Below, piece by piece: positions 1-7,104 of a DNA stretch of 7,126 nucleotides. Positions within the stretch are counted from its first letter, which is position 1; each line of letters starts with the position of its first letter. The translations under genes were made by a program, and so were the position numbers. The notes under the pieces are model-generated. The model was not told where the DNA came from and ran no database searches. It saw nothing but the letters and a program-made list of their open reading frames with translations. The stretch comes from an uncultured bacterium (GTDB lineage Bacteria; Bacillota_I; Bacilli_A; RF39; UBA660): assembly GCA_949286645.1 (NCBI GenBank), contig CASEDN010000110.1, positions 1-7,126 of the forward strand. The letters are read 5' to 3'.

Positions 1-1
1 A

Positions 2-1777
2 GATTTTCTTAAAGAAGTAGAATTTTTATATAGTTTAGGTGTAGATGCTATTCTTATGCAAGACTTTGGTATGATTTCTTTATGTTTAAAAAAGTATCCT
101 AATCTTACAATTCATGCTTCAACTCAAGTTAATAGTAGTAGTTATGAGACTATTAAACTTCTATATGAGATGGGTGTAAAACGTGTAGTACTACCAAGAG
201 AGATGAGTATTGATGAGATTAAGAAAATAGATATTCCTATTGAAATAGAAGTCTTTATTCATGGAGCCTTGTGTGTAAGTTATTCAGGTAACTGTTTATT
301 TAGTTCTATGCTAGGTGGTAGAAGTGGTAATAGAGGAGAGTGTGTTGGTAGTTGTAGATTACCTTATAAATTATATAAAGATAAAACTTTAATTGATGAA
401 GGATATCTTTTATCAATGAAAGAATTAAATACATCATTAGATATAAAGACTCTACCTAGTAATGTTACTAGTCTTAAGATAGAAGGAAGAATGAAAAGTC
501 CTAGTTATGTAGGTTTTATTACAAAGTATTATCGTAAAATACTTGATAATGAAAAACTTTCTACTAAAGATTTAGAAGACTTAAAGAGTATGTTTTATAG
601 AGGTTTTACTAAAGGACATTTATTTAATGATGAAGACTTAATCAATAAAAATAGTCCTAATCATTTAGGAAGTCATTTAGGTAAAGTTATAGATGTTAAT
701 GATGAGAGAATTAAAATAGAACTTCATAGACCTCTATTACAAGGTGATGGTATTAGATTTAGAGAAAGTAATAAAGGAATGATAGTAAATTTTCTCTATG
801 ATTTAAAAGATAATCTAATTAATAAAGGAAATCCTAAACAAATAGTTGAAGTTGATAATAAAGTTAAACTTACTAGTCTAGATGAAGTTAGAAAGACTAC
901 TGATAAATCTCTTGAAATAACTGACTTTACTATTACTAGAAAAATTCCTATTAATATAGATGTGAAAGCAAAGGTTGGAGAAGTATTTACTTTAAGTTTT
1001 AGTGATTTATCTCATACTGTTACTTATACAGGTAATGTAGTAGAGAAATCTATTAATAATCCTATATCTAAAGAAAGACTAATTAGTCAGTTAGAAAAAC
1101 TAGGTAATACTCCTTTTGTTTCTAAACATATATCTATAGATATGGATGAAGATATCTTTGTTAGAATTGGAGATTTAAATATTGCAAGAAGAACTTTATC
1201 TGAAAGATTAATAGGGGAACGTCTTAATGATTATAAAGAGCCTATTATTAATGAAGTAACTTTTGATAAGATAAATACTAAAGAAACAATAGATTTAGAT
1301 TCATATCAAGAAGTAGAAAGAAATCCTTTTAATATTAAAGATGTCTTAAAAGATAAAAGTATTGTTAGTAATTTATATAGACCAACTACTGATGTAATAG
1401 CATCTTACCATCTTAACGTCTTTAATTCATATACTGTTTATTATCTTTATAAATTAGGATATAAAGGGATAACTTTATCAGTAGAACTTAATAGTTTAGA
1501 ATTAAAAAATTTAATAGAATCTATTAGAAAAAGATTTGGGAATATTCCAATAGTTATTAAAACTAAAGGTTATGTAGAAGTAATGCTTATTAAAGGTAAT
1601 ATTTTAAATCTAGATAAAGATACTTCTTATACTTTAGTTAATGTTAAAAATGATAAATTTAAAGTATATTTTGATGGAAGAGGTACTCATATTAATTCAA
1701 GTTATAGTCTTAATTTAGATGAGAAAGAGTTTAATTATGATAATGTTTATTTTGTAGGAGAAAATCATGGAAATTAG
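2..1777 (+). CDS. U32 family peptidase-like protein (RlhA/YdcP-type), 5' end missing
   Basis: Partial gene: the frame is open back to base 2, encoding residues that fit the family just before the ATG at 56, so that ATG is internal. 591 residues are visible and I estimate 75-80 N-terminal residues lie outside. The U32 signature (EVFIHGALC then SYSGNC) is at bases 254-295, followed by GGRSGNRGEC and GSCRLPY. The four Cys (codons at 272, 293, 341 and 353) are at the positions that bind a [4Fe-4S] cluster in studied U32 relatives such as UbiU/UbiV. A KIEGRMKSP motif and a YRGFTKGHLF segment follow, then a long C-terminal region like that of RlhA. Characterised family members hydroxylate RNA (RlhA on 23S rRNA, TrhP proteins on tRNA uridine) and are cytoplasmic; true protease activity is doubtful for most. 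RNA hydroxylation is therefore the likely role here, but the target (rRNA or tRNA) cannot be decided. It ends in TAG and overlaps the next gene by 11 bp. Confidence 0.93.
   Translation, partial: DFLKEVEFLYSLGVDAILMQDFGMISLCLKKYPNLTIHASTQVNSSSYETIKLLYEMGVKRVVLPREMSIDEIKKIDIPIEIEVFIHGALCVSYSGNCLFSSMLGGRSGNRGECVGSCRLPYKLYKDKTLIDEGYLLSMKELNTSLDIKTLPSNVTSLKIEGRMKSPSYVGFITKYYRKILDNEKLSTKDLEDLKSMFYRGFTKGHLFNDEDLINKNSPNHLGSHLGKVIDVNDERIKIELHRPLLQGDGIRFRESNKGMIVNFLYDLKDNLINKGNPKQIVEVDNKVKLTSLDEVRKTTDKSLEITDFTITRKIPINIDVKAKVGEVFTLSFSDLSHTVTYTGNVVEKSINNPISKERLISQLEKLGNTPFVSKHISIDMDEDIFVRIGDLNIARRTLSERLIGERLNDYKEPIINEVTFDKINTKETIDLDSYQEVERNPFNIKDVLKDKSIVSNLYRPTTDVIASYHLNVFNSYTVYYLYKLGYKGITLSVELNSLELKNLIESIRKRFGNIPIVIKTKGYVEVMLIKGNILNLDKDTSYTLVNVKNDKFKVYFDGRGTHINSSYSLNLDEKEFNYDNVYFVGENHGN
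1756..1760 (+). promoter_or_regulatory. Ribosome binding site of the 198-residue gene, inside the U32 gene
   Basis: AGGAG lies 6 bases before the ATG at 1767 and is within the last codons of the U32 gene. It fixes the start of the downstream gene and supports translational coupling between the two. Confidence 0.8.
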
Positions 1778-2363
1778 AAAAGAATTTTATTTGCCTAATA
1801 AAGGAGTTTTAAGTTTATATAATATAAGTTATTTAGAAAGTGATTTTAATTTGGTTACCGATAAAATATCTGAAAGTTTAGGTAATATAACTGTTGATAT
1901 TAATAAAAGATTACTCTCTAGTTTTAATCATTCAAGAAAAATAAAGATTAAAGATGAGAAAGTAATTAGAAATGAATCACTATATTATCCTGATATATAT
2001 AGAATATATTTACAAGAAAGTCCTTTTCTTAAACCATTAACATCAATTAATTATGACCATGATATTATTAGTTTTAAGGAAATAGATACATTTTTAAGGG
2101 AAAATAATAGTCCAGATTATTTAAAAGCTTTAGAAGAATATTTACAAATATTTAACTTTGAATATAAAGAAAATTATGTTAAAGATGAAATAATTAAAAG
2201 AGAGTTAGATGAATTAGAGAAGAATAGAGATTTTTATAAAGTTGAACGTTTTTTAGATCAAAAGTATTTTCTTGAAATAGCTTTAGAAAATGATTATAAG
2301 AAAAAAGAAGAAATTGCGAAAGCGAATGAAAGAGTTTTAAAATTAGGTAATAGGGAAATATGA
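1767..2363 (+). CDS. Hypothetical protein, coupled to the U32 gene
   Basis: A 198-residue protein of no family I recognise. It starts with ATG, has AGGAG at good spacing, and overlaps the end of the U32 gene by 11 bp in another frame, so the two are probably translated together. There is no signal peptide or membrane segment, so it is likely cytoplasmic. The first ~115 residues look mixed alpha/beta, with aromatic-rich stretches such as ESLYYPDIYRIYL. The last ~85 are strongly charged (Lys/Glu) and predicted helical, possibly coiled-coil (KRELDELEKNRDFYKVERF). It has few cysteines or histidines and no visible catalytic motif. The context suggests a role linked to the U32 enzyme or RNA modification, but this is inference only. 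Its stop codon lies in the loop of a putative terminator hairpin. It could be a lineage-specific gene. Confidence 0.75.
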   Translation: MEIRKEFYLPNKGVLSLYNISYLESDFNLVTDKISESLGNITVDINKRLLSSFNHSRKIKIKDEKVIRNESLYYPDIYRIYLQESPFLKPLTSINYDHDIISFKEIDTFLRENNSPDYLKALEEYLQIFNFEYKENYVKDEIIKRELDELEKNRDFYKVERFLDQKYFLEIALENDYKKKEEIAKANERVLKLGNREI

Positions 2364-2383
2364 TATAAGTACTATTACTTTTT
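2345..2383 (+). terminator. Putative intrinsic terminator overlapping the end of the 198-residue gene
   Basis: GTAATAG (2347-2353) pairs with CTATTAC (2372-2378); two weaker outer pairs (A-T and G-U) extend the stem, and five T follow at 2379-2383. The 18-base loop holds the TGA stop at 2361-2363. The loop is long and the stem A+T-rich, so strength is uncertain. The same arms recur in the terminator at 6716-6763, which raises confidence. Confidence 0.5.
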
Positions 2384-2540
2384 AATATAGATAAAGAGAT
2401 TATTTATACTTTAGTAAATATTAAAAATGATAAATTTAAAGTGTACTTTGATGAATGTTGCACTCATATTAATTAAAGTTATATCCTTGATTTATATGAG
2501 AAATAATTTAATTATAATAAAGTTTTTAAATAATTTGTAA
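2379..2540 (+). pseudogene. Decayed duplicate of the 3' end of the U32 gene
   Basis: This stretch aligns without gaps to the end of the U32 gene at an offset of exactly 777 bp. Bases 2388-2527 match 1611-1750 at 117 of 140 positions by hand count (about 84%). In the same frame it reads like the U32 C-terminus (YTLVNIKNDKFKVYFD here, YTLVNVKNDKFKVYFD in the gene) but has TAA stops at 2474, 2504 and 2531. It has no start or ribosome binding site and matches only the last ~50 codons, so it cannot make a U32 protein. Homology fades to the left at about 2379, right after the putative terminator, and on the right after 2527, where a 6-base shift restores a short TTTGTA match. It is most simply a remnant of a tandem duplication, or of a second U32 gene once present here. 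Confidence 0.85.
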
Positions 2541-2570
2541 AAAAAGTTGCCAAAAAGCGACTTTTTATTT
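2541..2570 (+). terminator. Intrinsic terminator before the surface protein gene
   Basis: A 10-bp stem pairs AAAAAGTTGC (2541-2550) with GCGACTTTTT (2557-2566) with one G-U pair and the loop CAAAAA; the T-run forms the 3' arm and is followed by ATTT. It would stop leftover transcription from the U32 unit. The A-tract in the left arm makes it plausible in both directions. Its left arm and loop also contain the -35 box of the next promoter. Confidence 0.7.
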
Positions 2571-2575
2571 ATAAT
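2547..2575 (+). promoter_or_regulatory. Sigma-A type promoter of the surface protein gene
   Basis: TTGCCA (2547-2552; 5 of 6 to TTGACA), a 17-base spacer and a perfect TATAAT (2570-2575) give a near-consensus housekeeping promoter. The predicted transcription start is near 2582, leaving a leader of about 20 bases before the TTG start. A second TATAAT at 2579-2584 has no good -35 box at the right spacing. The -35 box and spacer lie in the terminator hairpin. Confidence 0.8.
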
Positions 2576-2590
2576 ATTTATAATTAAAAA

Positions 2591-2596
2591 GGGAGG
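2591..2596 (+). promoter_or_regulatory. Ribosome binding site that sets the TTG start
   Basis: GGGAGG, preceded by a run of A, lies 5 bases before the TTG at 2602 and 8 before the TTG at 2605. There is no ATG or GTG nearby. The next in-frame ATG (residue 27) has no such site and would remove the N-terminal hydrophobic segment. Confidence 0.85.
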
Positions 2597-2601
2597 TTTT
2601 A

Positions 2602-5600
2602 TTGTTGAAAAGGTTAAATAATAATAAAATTAAAATATTTTTGGGAGTAGTTGCTATTTTGTTAGTAGTTACTGTAAATATGTTTTATTCTTATGATAGT
2701 GGAAAAAGTATTGCTACGCAATCAAAAGATGTACTTGCTTATAATACTGATGACTTTATATATTTATCTGATATTCCATATAGTAAAGAAGATTCTTTTG
2801 CTAATAGTAACAATTCTATTTTATTAGATAAAAATGAAAATAAAGAAATGATTGGTCTAAAGGTAAATAATAATCCTAAATATTTTATTAAAGGGGTGAC
2901 TGCTTGGGCTAATTCAGAAATTGTATATGACTTAAGCAATTATAATTACGATTATTTTACTAGTTATTTAGGTGTTGATATTAGTGAGCAAAGTAATTAT
3001 TTTAATACAGGAGTAAAGTTTTATATTTATACATCTCAAAATAAAGAAAGTTGGGATGAAGTTTATGAGTCTAAAACATTGGCTGGTTATGATGAAGCAG
3101 AATTTGTTAAAATAGATATTAAAGATGCTAAGTACTTGAAGTTAGTTGCAGATGATAATAGTGATAATTGGTGGTCTTCTTGGTATGATGAAGCAGTTTA
3201 TGCTGATTCTAAATTAATTAAAGAAGGTTATCAAGAAGAAGAAGTTGTGCTAGATGAAATTAAAACAGTAGCAGAGTATGATGCTATTATTAATAATTAT
3301 TATGGAAATGAAATAGAAAAAGATTATGAGGAATTATTACTTAAAAGAGAATTCGTAAATAATGTTGGATATGAAAAAATAATGGCTTTTGTAAATTGTA
3401 GCGATGAATATAAAGAGACTCTTTTATGGTTAATAAATGATATTGATAATTTAAAACTTTATTTACTTGGTGGTAGACCTGATGGTCAGTATATAAATTC
3501 TTTAAAAGTTTTAGCGGATTTATATACTACTTATAAAGATGATTTGGCAAATAATAATAAAGTTTCTAATGTTCCTTTAAAGGATATATATAAGAAAATG
3601 ATGATATCACTTTCATTAACTCATTCTACAACTGTTGGTTTGTGGGTAACGGGTAGAAGTGAAAATGTAAATGATCCTAATGAATCTAATGCTATTGTAA
3701 GATATCAAATATATAAAGAGTTATTAGACGAAGATAAATTAGATACTGATATTTTTGTAAATTTAAATGTAGAAGAGATGCGCTTTGTTATGAATAATAT
3801 TATTGATGATGAAGAGATTAAATGGCTAAATGATTATGTAAGAGATAAAAATAGTAGAGATCCATATAGTTATATTAAATATACTTTTGATTACAATTAT
3901 TTTCAAAGTAAATATTATGATCCTGCGGAATATGCTAAATGGGATGCAAAATATAATTTGTCAAAATACAATATTACTTATAAAGAAGGTTATCCTAAGC
4001 TATTTGTAGTTTTTGAAGAAGGTGGAGTTTGTGGTGCCTTATCAAAAACAGGAGCAATAATATGGAGTTCTAATGGTGTTCCAACAAGTGTTGTATCACA
4101 ACCTGGTCATGCTGCTTATATAGTTTATTCTACAAATGACAAGGGTCAAGGTAAGTGGACTATATATAATAATATTTCAGGATGGGCACAATCTGGAAAA
4201 ACAGAAAAATTAAATGTTAGAATGCCAAATGGTTGGGGTAGTGGAAATTATGCTAGTACTTGGCCAGCTTCCTATGTTTTACTATCACAGGCAGCTTTGA
4301 ATGAGTTTGATAAATATGAAGAAGCAGAAAAGATTTTAATGCTAGTGAATGTGTATTCTAATGATAATCAAAAACTAGAAGAAATTTATAGAACTGCATT
4401 AGAAAAGGAAAAGATTAACTTCGATGCATGGCTTGGATTAGTTAATGTTTATAAAAATACTAATAAAGACGAGGTAGCATTTTATAATTTAGCTGAAGAA
4501 ATAACTTCTACTTTAAGATATTATCCTCTTCCAATGTATGATTTATTAAGGATGATAGAACCTTATATGAGTTCTAATGAATATATTGTAAAATTCAATA
4601 TGTTAAAACAAAATAACTTAACTTTGGCATCTTTAGCTACTGATAATGAATCAATACAAGCATCAGCAGTAAGAGAAGTAGCAAATTATTTATTAGGTAA
4701 TATTGATACAGAAATAGCTAGTTTTTCATTTGATGGTGAAAAAGCTGGACAAATAGTTTTATCAAGTCGTTTTGATGATGTAGGAGTAACTTGGGAATAT
4801 AGTTTAGATGGTAAAAAGACTTGGAAGCAAACTAATTTACATGCTGTACAATTAACAGATGATGAAATTGCAAGTATTACTGCAGAAAATGATATTTCTG
4901 TTCATATTGTAGGTGCTGATTATAGTGATGTAAATATTTATACTATAGATATAGGAACTAGTACAATGCCTAATAATCTTTATAATAATGATTTAGAAAA
5001 CAGTGTGATTGGTGTTACTAATAAAATGGAATGGCGTTTGAGTAGTAGTGATGATTGGACTAATTTTAAAGTAGCAACACCTGATTTGAGTGGAGATAAA
5101 ACTGTTTATGTAAGAGTAGGGTATACTGGTGTTAATCTACCAAGTTCAGAAAAAAGTTATAGTTTTACTACTGATACTGATACAGCTGTAAGGAAATATA
5201 TTCCAATTAAGCATTTATCTATCGCTGAAGTATCTAGTGAAGCAACTGGTAATGGTGGTCATGCTACAAATGCTATTGATGGAAATATTCATACAATGTG
5301 GCATAGTAGTTATGATGGTTCTGATACTTCAAGATATATAATAATAGAATTAGATGAAGAAAGATATTTAAGTGCATTAGAATATGTTCCAAGGCAAAGT
5401 GGAAGTAATGGAAGAATTAAGAATGCAGAAGTTTATGTTAGTACTGATAAAAATCAATGGACTAAGATTGGTGATAGTTATGATTTTGCTAACAGTGCTA
5501 GTAAAAAAACTATTGAATTTCCTGAATCTACTAAAGCTAAATATATAAAATTAGTTGCAACATCTAATTATGGAGATGGTAGAAGTTTTATATCAGCAGC

Positions 5601-6684
5601 AATGATTAATTTATTTGAAGATATAAATAAAAAAGAAGTGCCAACAGCAGAAGTTAAATATAGTGTTGATGTTTTAACTAATCAAGATGTTACTGTTAAA
5701 TTAGTAAATCCAAGTAAAAATATAACTATTACTAATAATGGTGGTAGTGATGAATATACATTTAAAGAAAATGGCAAGTTTACTTTTGAATTTAAGGATG
5801 ATTATGGAAATGTTGGTAGTACAACAGCAGAAGTTACTTGGATTGATAAAATAGCTCCTGTTGCTACTATTGAATATAGTGAGATTAATCAAACTACTAA
5901 TTCAGTAGTTGCTACATTAACTGGTGCGTCTGAAAATATTAAGATATTAAATAATGGTGGTAAGGCTACTTATGAATTTACGTCTAATGGTAGTTTTGAA
6001 TTTGTTTATCAAGATGATGCTGGTAATGTTAATAAAACAACTGCAACTGTTAATTGGATAGTCGCAAAAGAAGTAGAGAATATTGGACAAACAGAAAATA
6101 ATACTTCTAGTAATGCTTCTATTAATTATGGTTCTTCAGCTGATAGTAATATAATTAGTTCTAGTGTTCCTGATAGTTCTACTAATAATATTAATCAAGA
6201 ATATAGAAGTTTTAGTAAAGGTAATATAACTTTAAAAATACTAGCTAGTCTTGTAGAAGGTGATGCTAATTTAAAGGTTGATAAGTTACAATTAACTGAA
6301 TATCTTGAAAAAAGATTTAGTAAAAATAGTGAATACTATAGAATTTCTTTAGAAAGAGATAATAATGAAATAGACCTAAAAGATAAAATGACTATGGTTA
6401 TTTCTACAGATCCAACTAAGAAATTGTTAGGTGTTTATAAAATAAATCAAGATAATGGATTAGAAAAGTTATCTTATAAAGAATTAGATTCTGATAAAAT
6501 TGAAGTAGAAATTGATGAGCTTGGTGAATTTATTTTATCTTATGAAGATGAAGTAACAAATACTGCCACTGCTAAAAGTATAAAAGAAGATAATAATAAT
6601 CAATTATTATGGATTTGTGGTGGTGTATTAGGATTATTTGTTATTATTGTTATAATTTTATATGTAAAAAGAAAACGTTCATAA
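2602..6684 (+). CDS. Large membrane-anchored surface protein: NPCBM, transglutaminase-like core, F5/8 type C, Ig-like repeats
   Basis: A 1360-residue exported protein with a TTG start (2602, or the adjacent TTG 2605). Domains by residue: Lys-rich N-terminus and hydrophobic signal peptide or anchor, ~10-28; NPCBM-like glycan-binding module, ~50-205; helical region, ~225-460; transglutaminase-like core, ~463-560, with Cys477 in GGVCGA, His503 in QPGHAAY and an NNISGW motif (523-528); TPR-like helices, ~565-700; beta modules, ~705-858, the second resembling DUF4073; F5/8 type C (CBM32-like) module, ~863-1005, with AIDGN and MWHS; two Ig-like repeats, 1013-1153; Ser/Asn-rich linker, ~1158-1200; a further beta domain, ~1205-1315; transmembrane segment, ~1335-1355, and KRKRS tail. 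There is no LPXTG and no lipobox. The Cys-His core suggests cleavage or cross-linking of peptides at the cell surface, with the flanking modules binding host or microbial glycans; the substrate is unknown. It has its own promoter and terminator. Confidence 0.9.
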   Translation: MLKRLNNNKIKIFLGVVAILLVVTVNMFYSYDSGKSIATQSKDVLAYNTDDFIYLSDIPYSKEDSFANSNNSILLDKNENKEMIGLKVNNNPKYFIKGVTAWANSEIVYDLSNYNYDYFTSYLGVDISEQSNYFNTGVKFYIYTSQNKESWDEVYESKTLAGYDEAEFVKIDIKDAKYLKLVADDNSDNWWSSWYDEAVYADSKLIKEGYQEEEVVLDEIKTVAEYDAIINNYYGNEIEKDYEELLLKREFVNNVGYEKIMAFVNCSDEYKETLLWLINDIDNLKLYLLGGRPDGQYINSLKVLADLYTTYKDDLANNNKVSNVPLKDIYKKMMISLSLTHSTTVGLWVTGRSENVNDPNESNAIVRYQIYKELLDEDKLDTDIFVNLNVEEMRFVMNNIIDDEEIKWLNDYVRDKNSRDPYSYIKYTFDYNYFQSKYYDPAEYAKWDAKYNLSKYNITYKEGYPKLFVVFEEGGVCGALSKTGAIIWSSNGVPTSVVSQPGHAAYIVYSTNDKGQGKWTIYNNISGWAQSGKTEKLNVRMPNGWGSGNYASTWPASYVLLSQAALNEFDKYEEAEKILMLVNVYSNDNQKLEEIYRTALEKEKINFDAWLGLVNVYKNTNKDEVAFYNLAEEITSTLRYYPLPMYDLLRMIEPYMSSNEYIVKFNMLKQNNLTLASLATDNESIQASAVREVANYLLGNIDTEIASFSFDGEKAGQIVLSSRFDDVGVTWEYSLDGKKTWKQTNLHAVQLTDDEIASITAENDISVHIVGADYSDVNIYTIDIGTSTMPNNLYNNDLENSVIGVTNKMEWRLSSSDDWTNFKVATPDLSGDKTVYVRVGYTGVNLPSSEKSYSFTTDTDTAVRKYIPIKHLSIAEVSSEATGNGGHATNAIDGNIHTMWHSSYDGSDTSRYIIIELDEERYLSALEYVPRQSGSNGRIKNAEVYVSTDKNQWTKIGDSYDFANSASKKTIEFPESTKAKYIKLVATSNYGDGRSFISAAMINLFEDINKKEVPTAEVKYSVDVLTNQDVTVKLVNPSKNITITNNGGSDEYTFKENGKFTFEFKDDYGNVGSTTAEVTWIDKIAPVATIEYSEINQTTNSVVATLTGASENIKILNNGGKATYEFTSNGSFEFVYQDDAGNVNKTTATVNWIVAKEVENIGQTENNTSSNASINYGSSADSNIISSSVPDSSTNNINQEYRSFSKGNITLKILASLVEGDANLKVDKLQLTEYLEKRFSKNSEYYRISLERDNNEIDLKDKMTMVISTDPTKKLLGVYKINQDNGLEKLSYKELDSDKIEVEIDELGEFILSYEDEVTNTATAKSIKEDNNNQLLWICGGVLGLFVIIVIILYVKRKRS
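5638..6060 (+). repeat. Two tandem Ig-like repeats within the surface protein gene
   Basis: Protein repeats at residues 1013-1081 and 1085-1153, with a period of 72 residues. Both have NNGG (1045-1048 and 1117-1120), then Y-x-F, an N-G turn, F-x-F, a D-x-x-GN turn and an ending with V-x-W-I. This is a common bacterial surface Ig-like fold that acts as a stalk or spacer between the binding modules and the membrane. The repeats are diverged at the DNA level, so they are not a recent duplication. Confidence 0.85.
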
Positions 6685-6715
6685 TTATAATATATTGTTT
6701 TGCAAGATATAAAAT

Positions 6716-6763
6716 AAAAAGTAATAGGAAGTACAAAATAATGTATATACTATTACTTTTTTT
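6716..6763 (+). terminator. Intrinsic terminator after the surface protein gene
   Basis: A perfect 12-bp stem pairs AAAAAGTAATAG (6716-6727) with CTATTACTTTTT (6750-6761) around a 22-base loop, and the T-run continues to 6763. It lies 32 bases after the TAA stop. The A-tract on the left allows some function on the other strand. The arms match the hairpin at 2345-2383. Confidence 0.72.
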
Positions 6764-6776
6764 AATTTTTAATCTA

Positions 6777-6785
6777 TGCTATAAT
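6777..6785 (+). promoter_or_regulatory. Extended -10 promoter of the gatCA operon
   Basis: TGC followed by a perfect TATAAT (6780-6785) forms an extended -10 element. The -35 region falls on the T-run of the terminator (about 6757-6762) and is poor, as extended -10 promoters tolerate. Transcription would start near 6791-6792, giving a leader of about 19 bases. That leaves no room for a T-box or riboswitch. Confidence 0.7.
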
Positions 6786-6810
6786 AAGCTAGTAAGAAAA
6801 GGAGGCTATA

Positions 6811-7104
6811 ATGGATAAATTAAGTAGAGAAGAAATACTACATGTTGCACACCTAGCTCGTATTTCTTTAACTGAAGAAGAAATAGAGAAGTTTAGAGTG
6901 CAACTTAAAGTACTAATGGATGATATAGATAAGATAAAAGATGTAAAAGATTTTGATGATGAAATGATGTATACACCAATAGAAGAGAATGCTAGATTAA
7001 GAGATGATGTTGTAGGAGATATGTTAAGTGCGAAAGTTGCGACAATAAATGCTCCTAAAAAGAATGGAAGTTTTATAGAAGTGCCGGTGATGATTAATGA
7101 GTAA
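6811..7104 (+). CDS. gatC: Aspartyl/glutamyl-tRNA amidotransferase subunit C
   Basis: GatC is the small subunit of the cytoplasmic GatCAB complex, which converts Glu-tRNA(Gln) to Gln-tRNA(Gln) and, in many bacteria, Asp-tRNA(Asn) to Asn-tRNA(Asn). It wraps around GatA and stabilises its contact with GatB. The 97-residue length is normal for the family. Visible features are the N-terminal LSREEILHVAHLARISLTEE helix region, a second helix (about residues 25-45), an acidic linker ending in ARLRDD, and the C-terminal AP-x(4)-GSFIEVPVM motif. ATG at 6811 has AAAAGGAGG (6797-6805) 5 bases upstream. The gene overlaps the gatA start by 8 bp and is read from its own extended -10 promoter. Its presence suggests the organism lacks GlnRS, AsnRS or both, but this cannot be seen here. 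Confidence 0.96.
   Translation: MDKLSREEILHVAHLARISLTEEEIEKFRVQLKVLMDDIDKIKDVKDFDDEMMYTPIEENARLRDDVVGDMLSAKVATINAPKKNGSFIEVPVMINE

Noticed and set aside
56..58. ATG at 56 as the start of the U32 gene
   Set aside because: The frame stays open to the left edge and encodes family-typical sequence (YSLGVDAIL) right before it; there is no ribosome binding site upstream.
2361..2363. Mycoplasma-type code with TGA read as tryptophan
   Set aside because: All tryptophans in the large gene use TGG, and this TGA fits a normal stop next to a terminator.
2602..2700. Lipoprotein signal peptide in the surface protein
   Set aside because: There is no cysteine after the hydrophobic segment, so no lipobox.
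2739..2939. Minus-strand open frame of 66 codons
   Set aside because: Lies entirely within the surface protein gene, with no supporting ribosome site or recognisable product.
5701..5892. Minus-strand open frame of 63 codons
   Set aside because: Antisense to the Ig-like repeats; low-complexity composition and no sign of a gene.
6786..6810. T-box or riboswitch before gatC
   Set aside because: The predicted leader is only about 19 bases and the upstream hairpin is explained as the terminator of the surface gene.
6609..6818. Plus-strand open frame of 69 codons
   Set aside because: Runs out of frame through the transmembrane segment, the terminator hairpin and the gatC promoter; its product is an artefact of AT-rich sequence.
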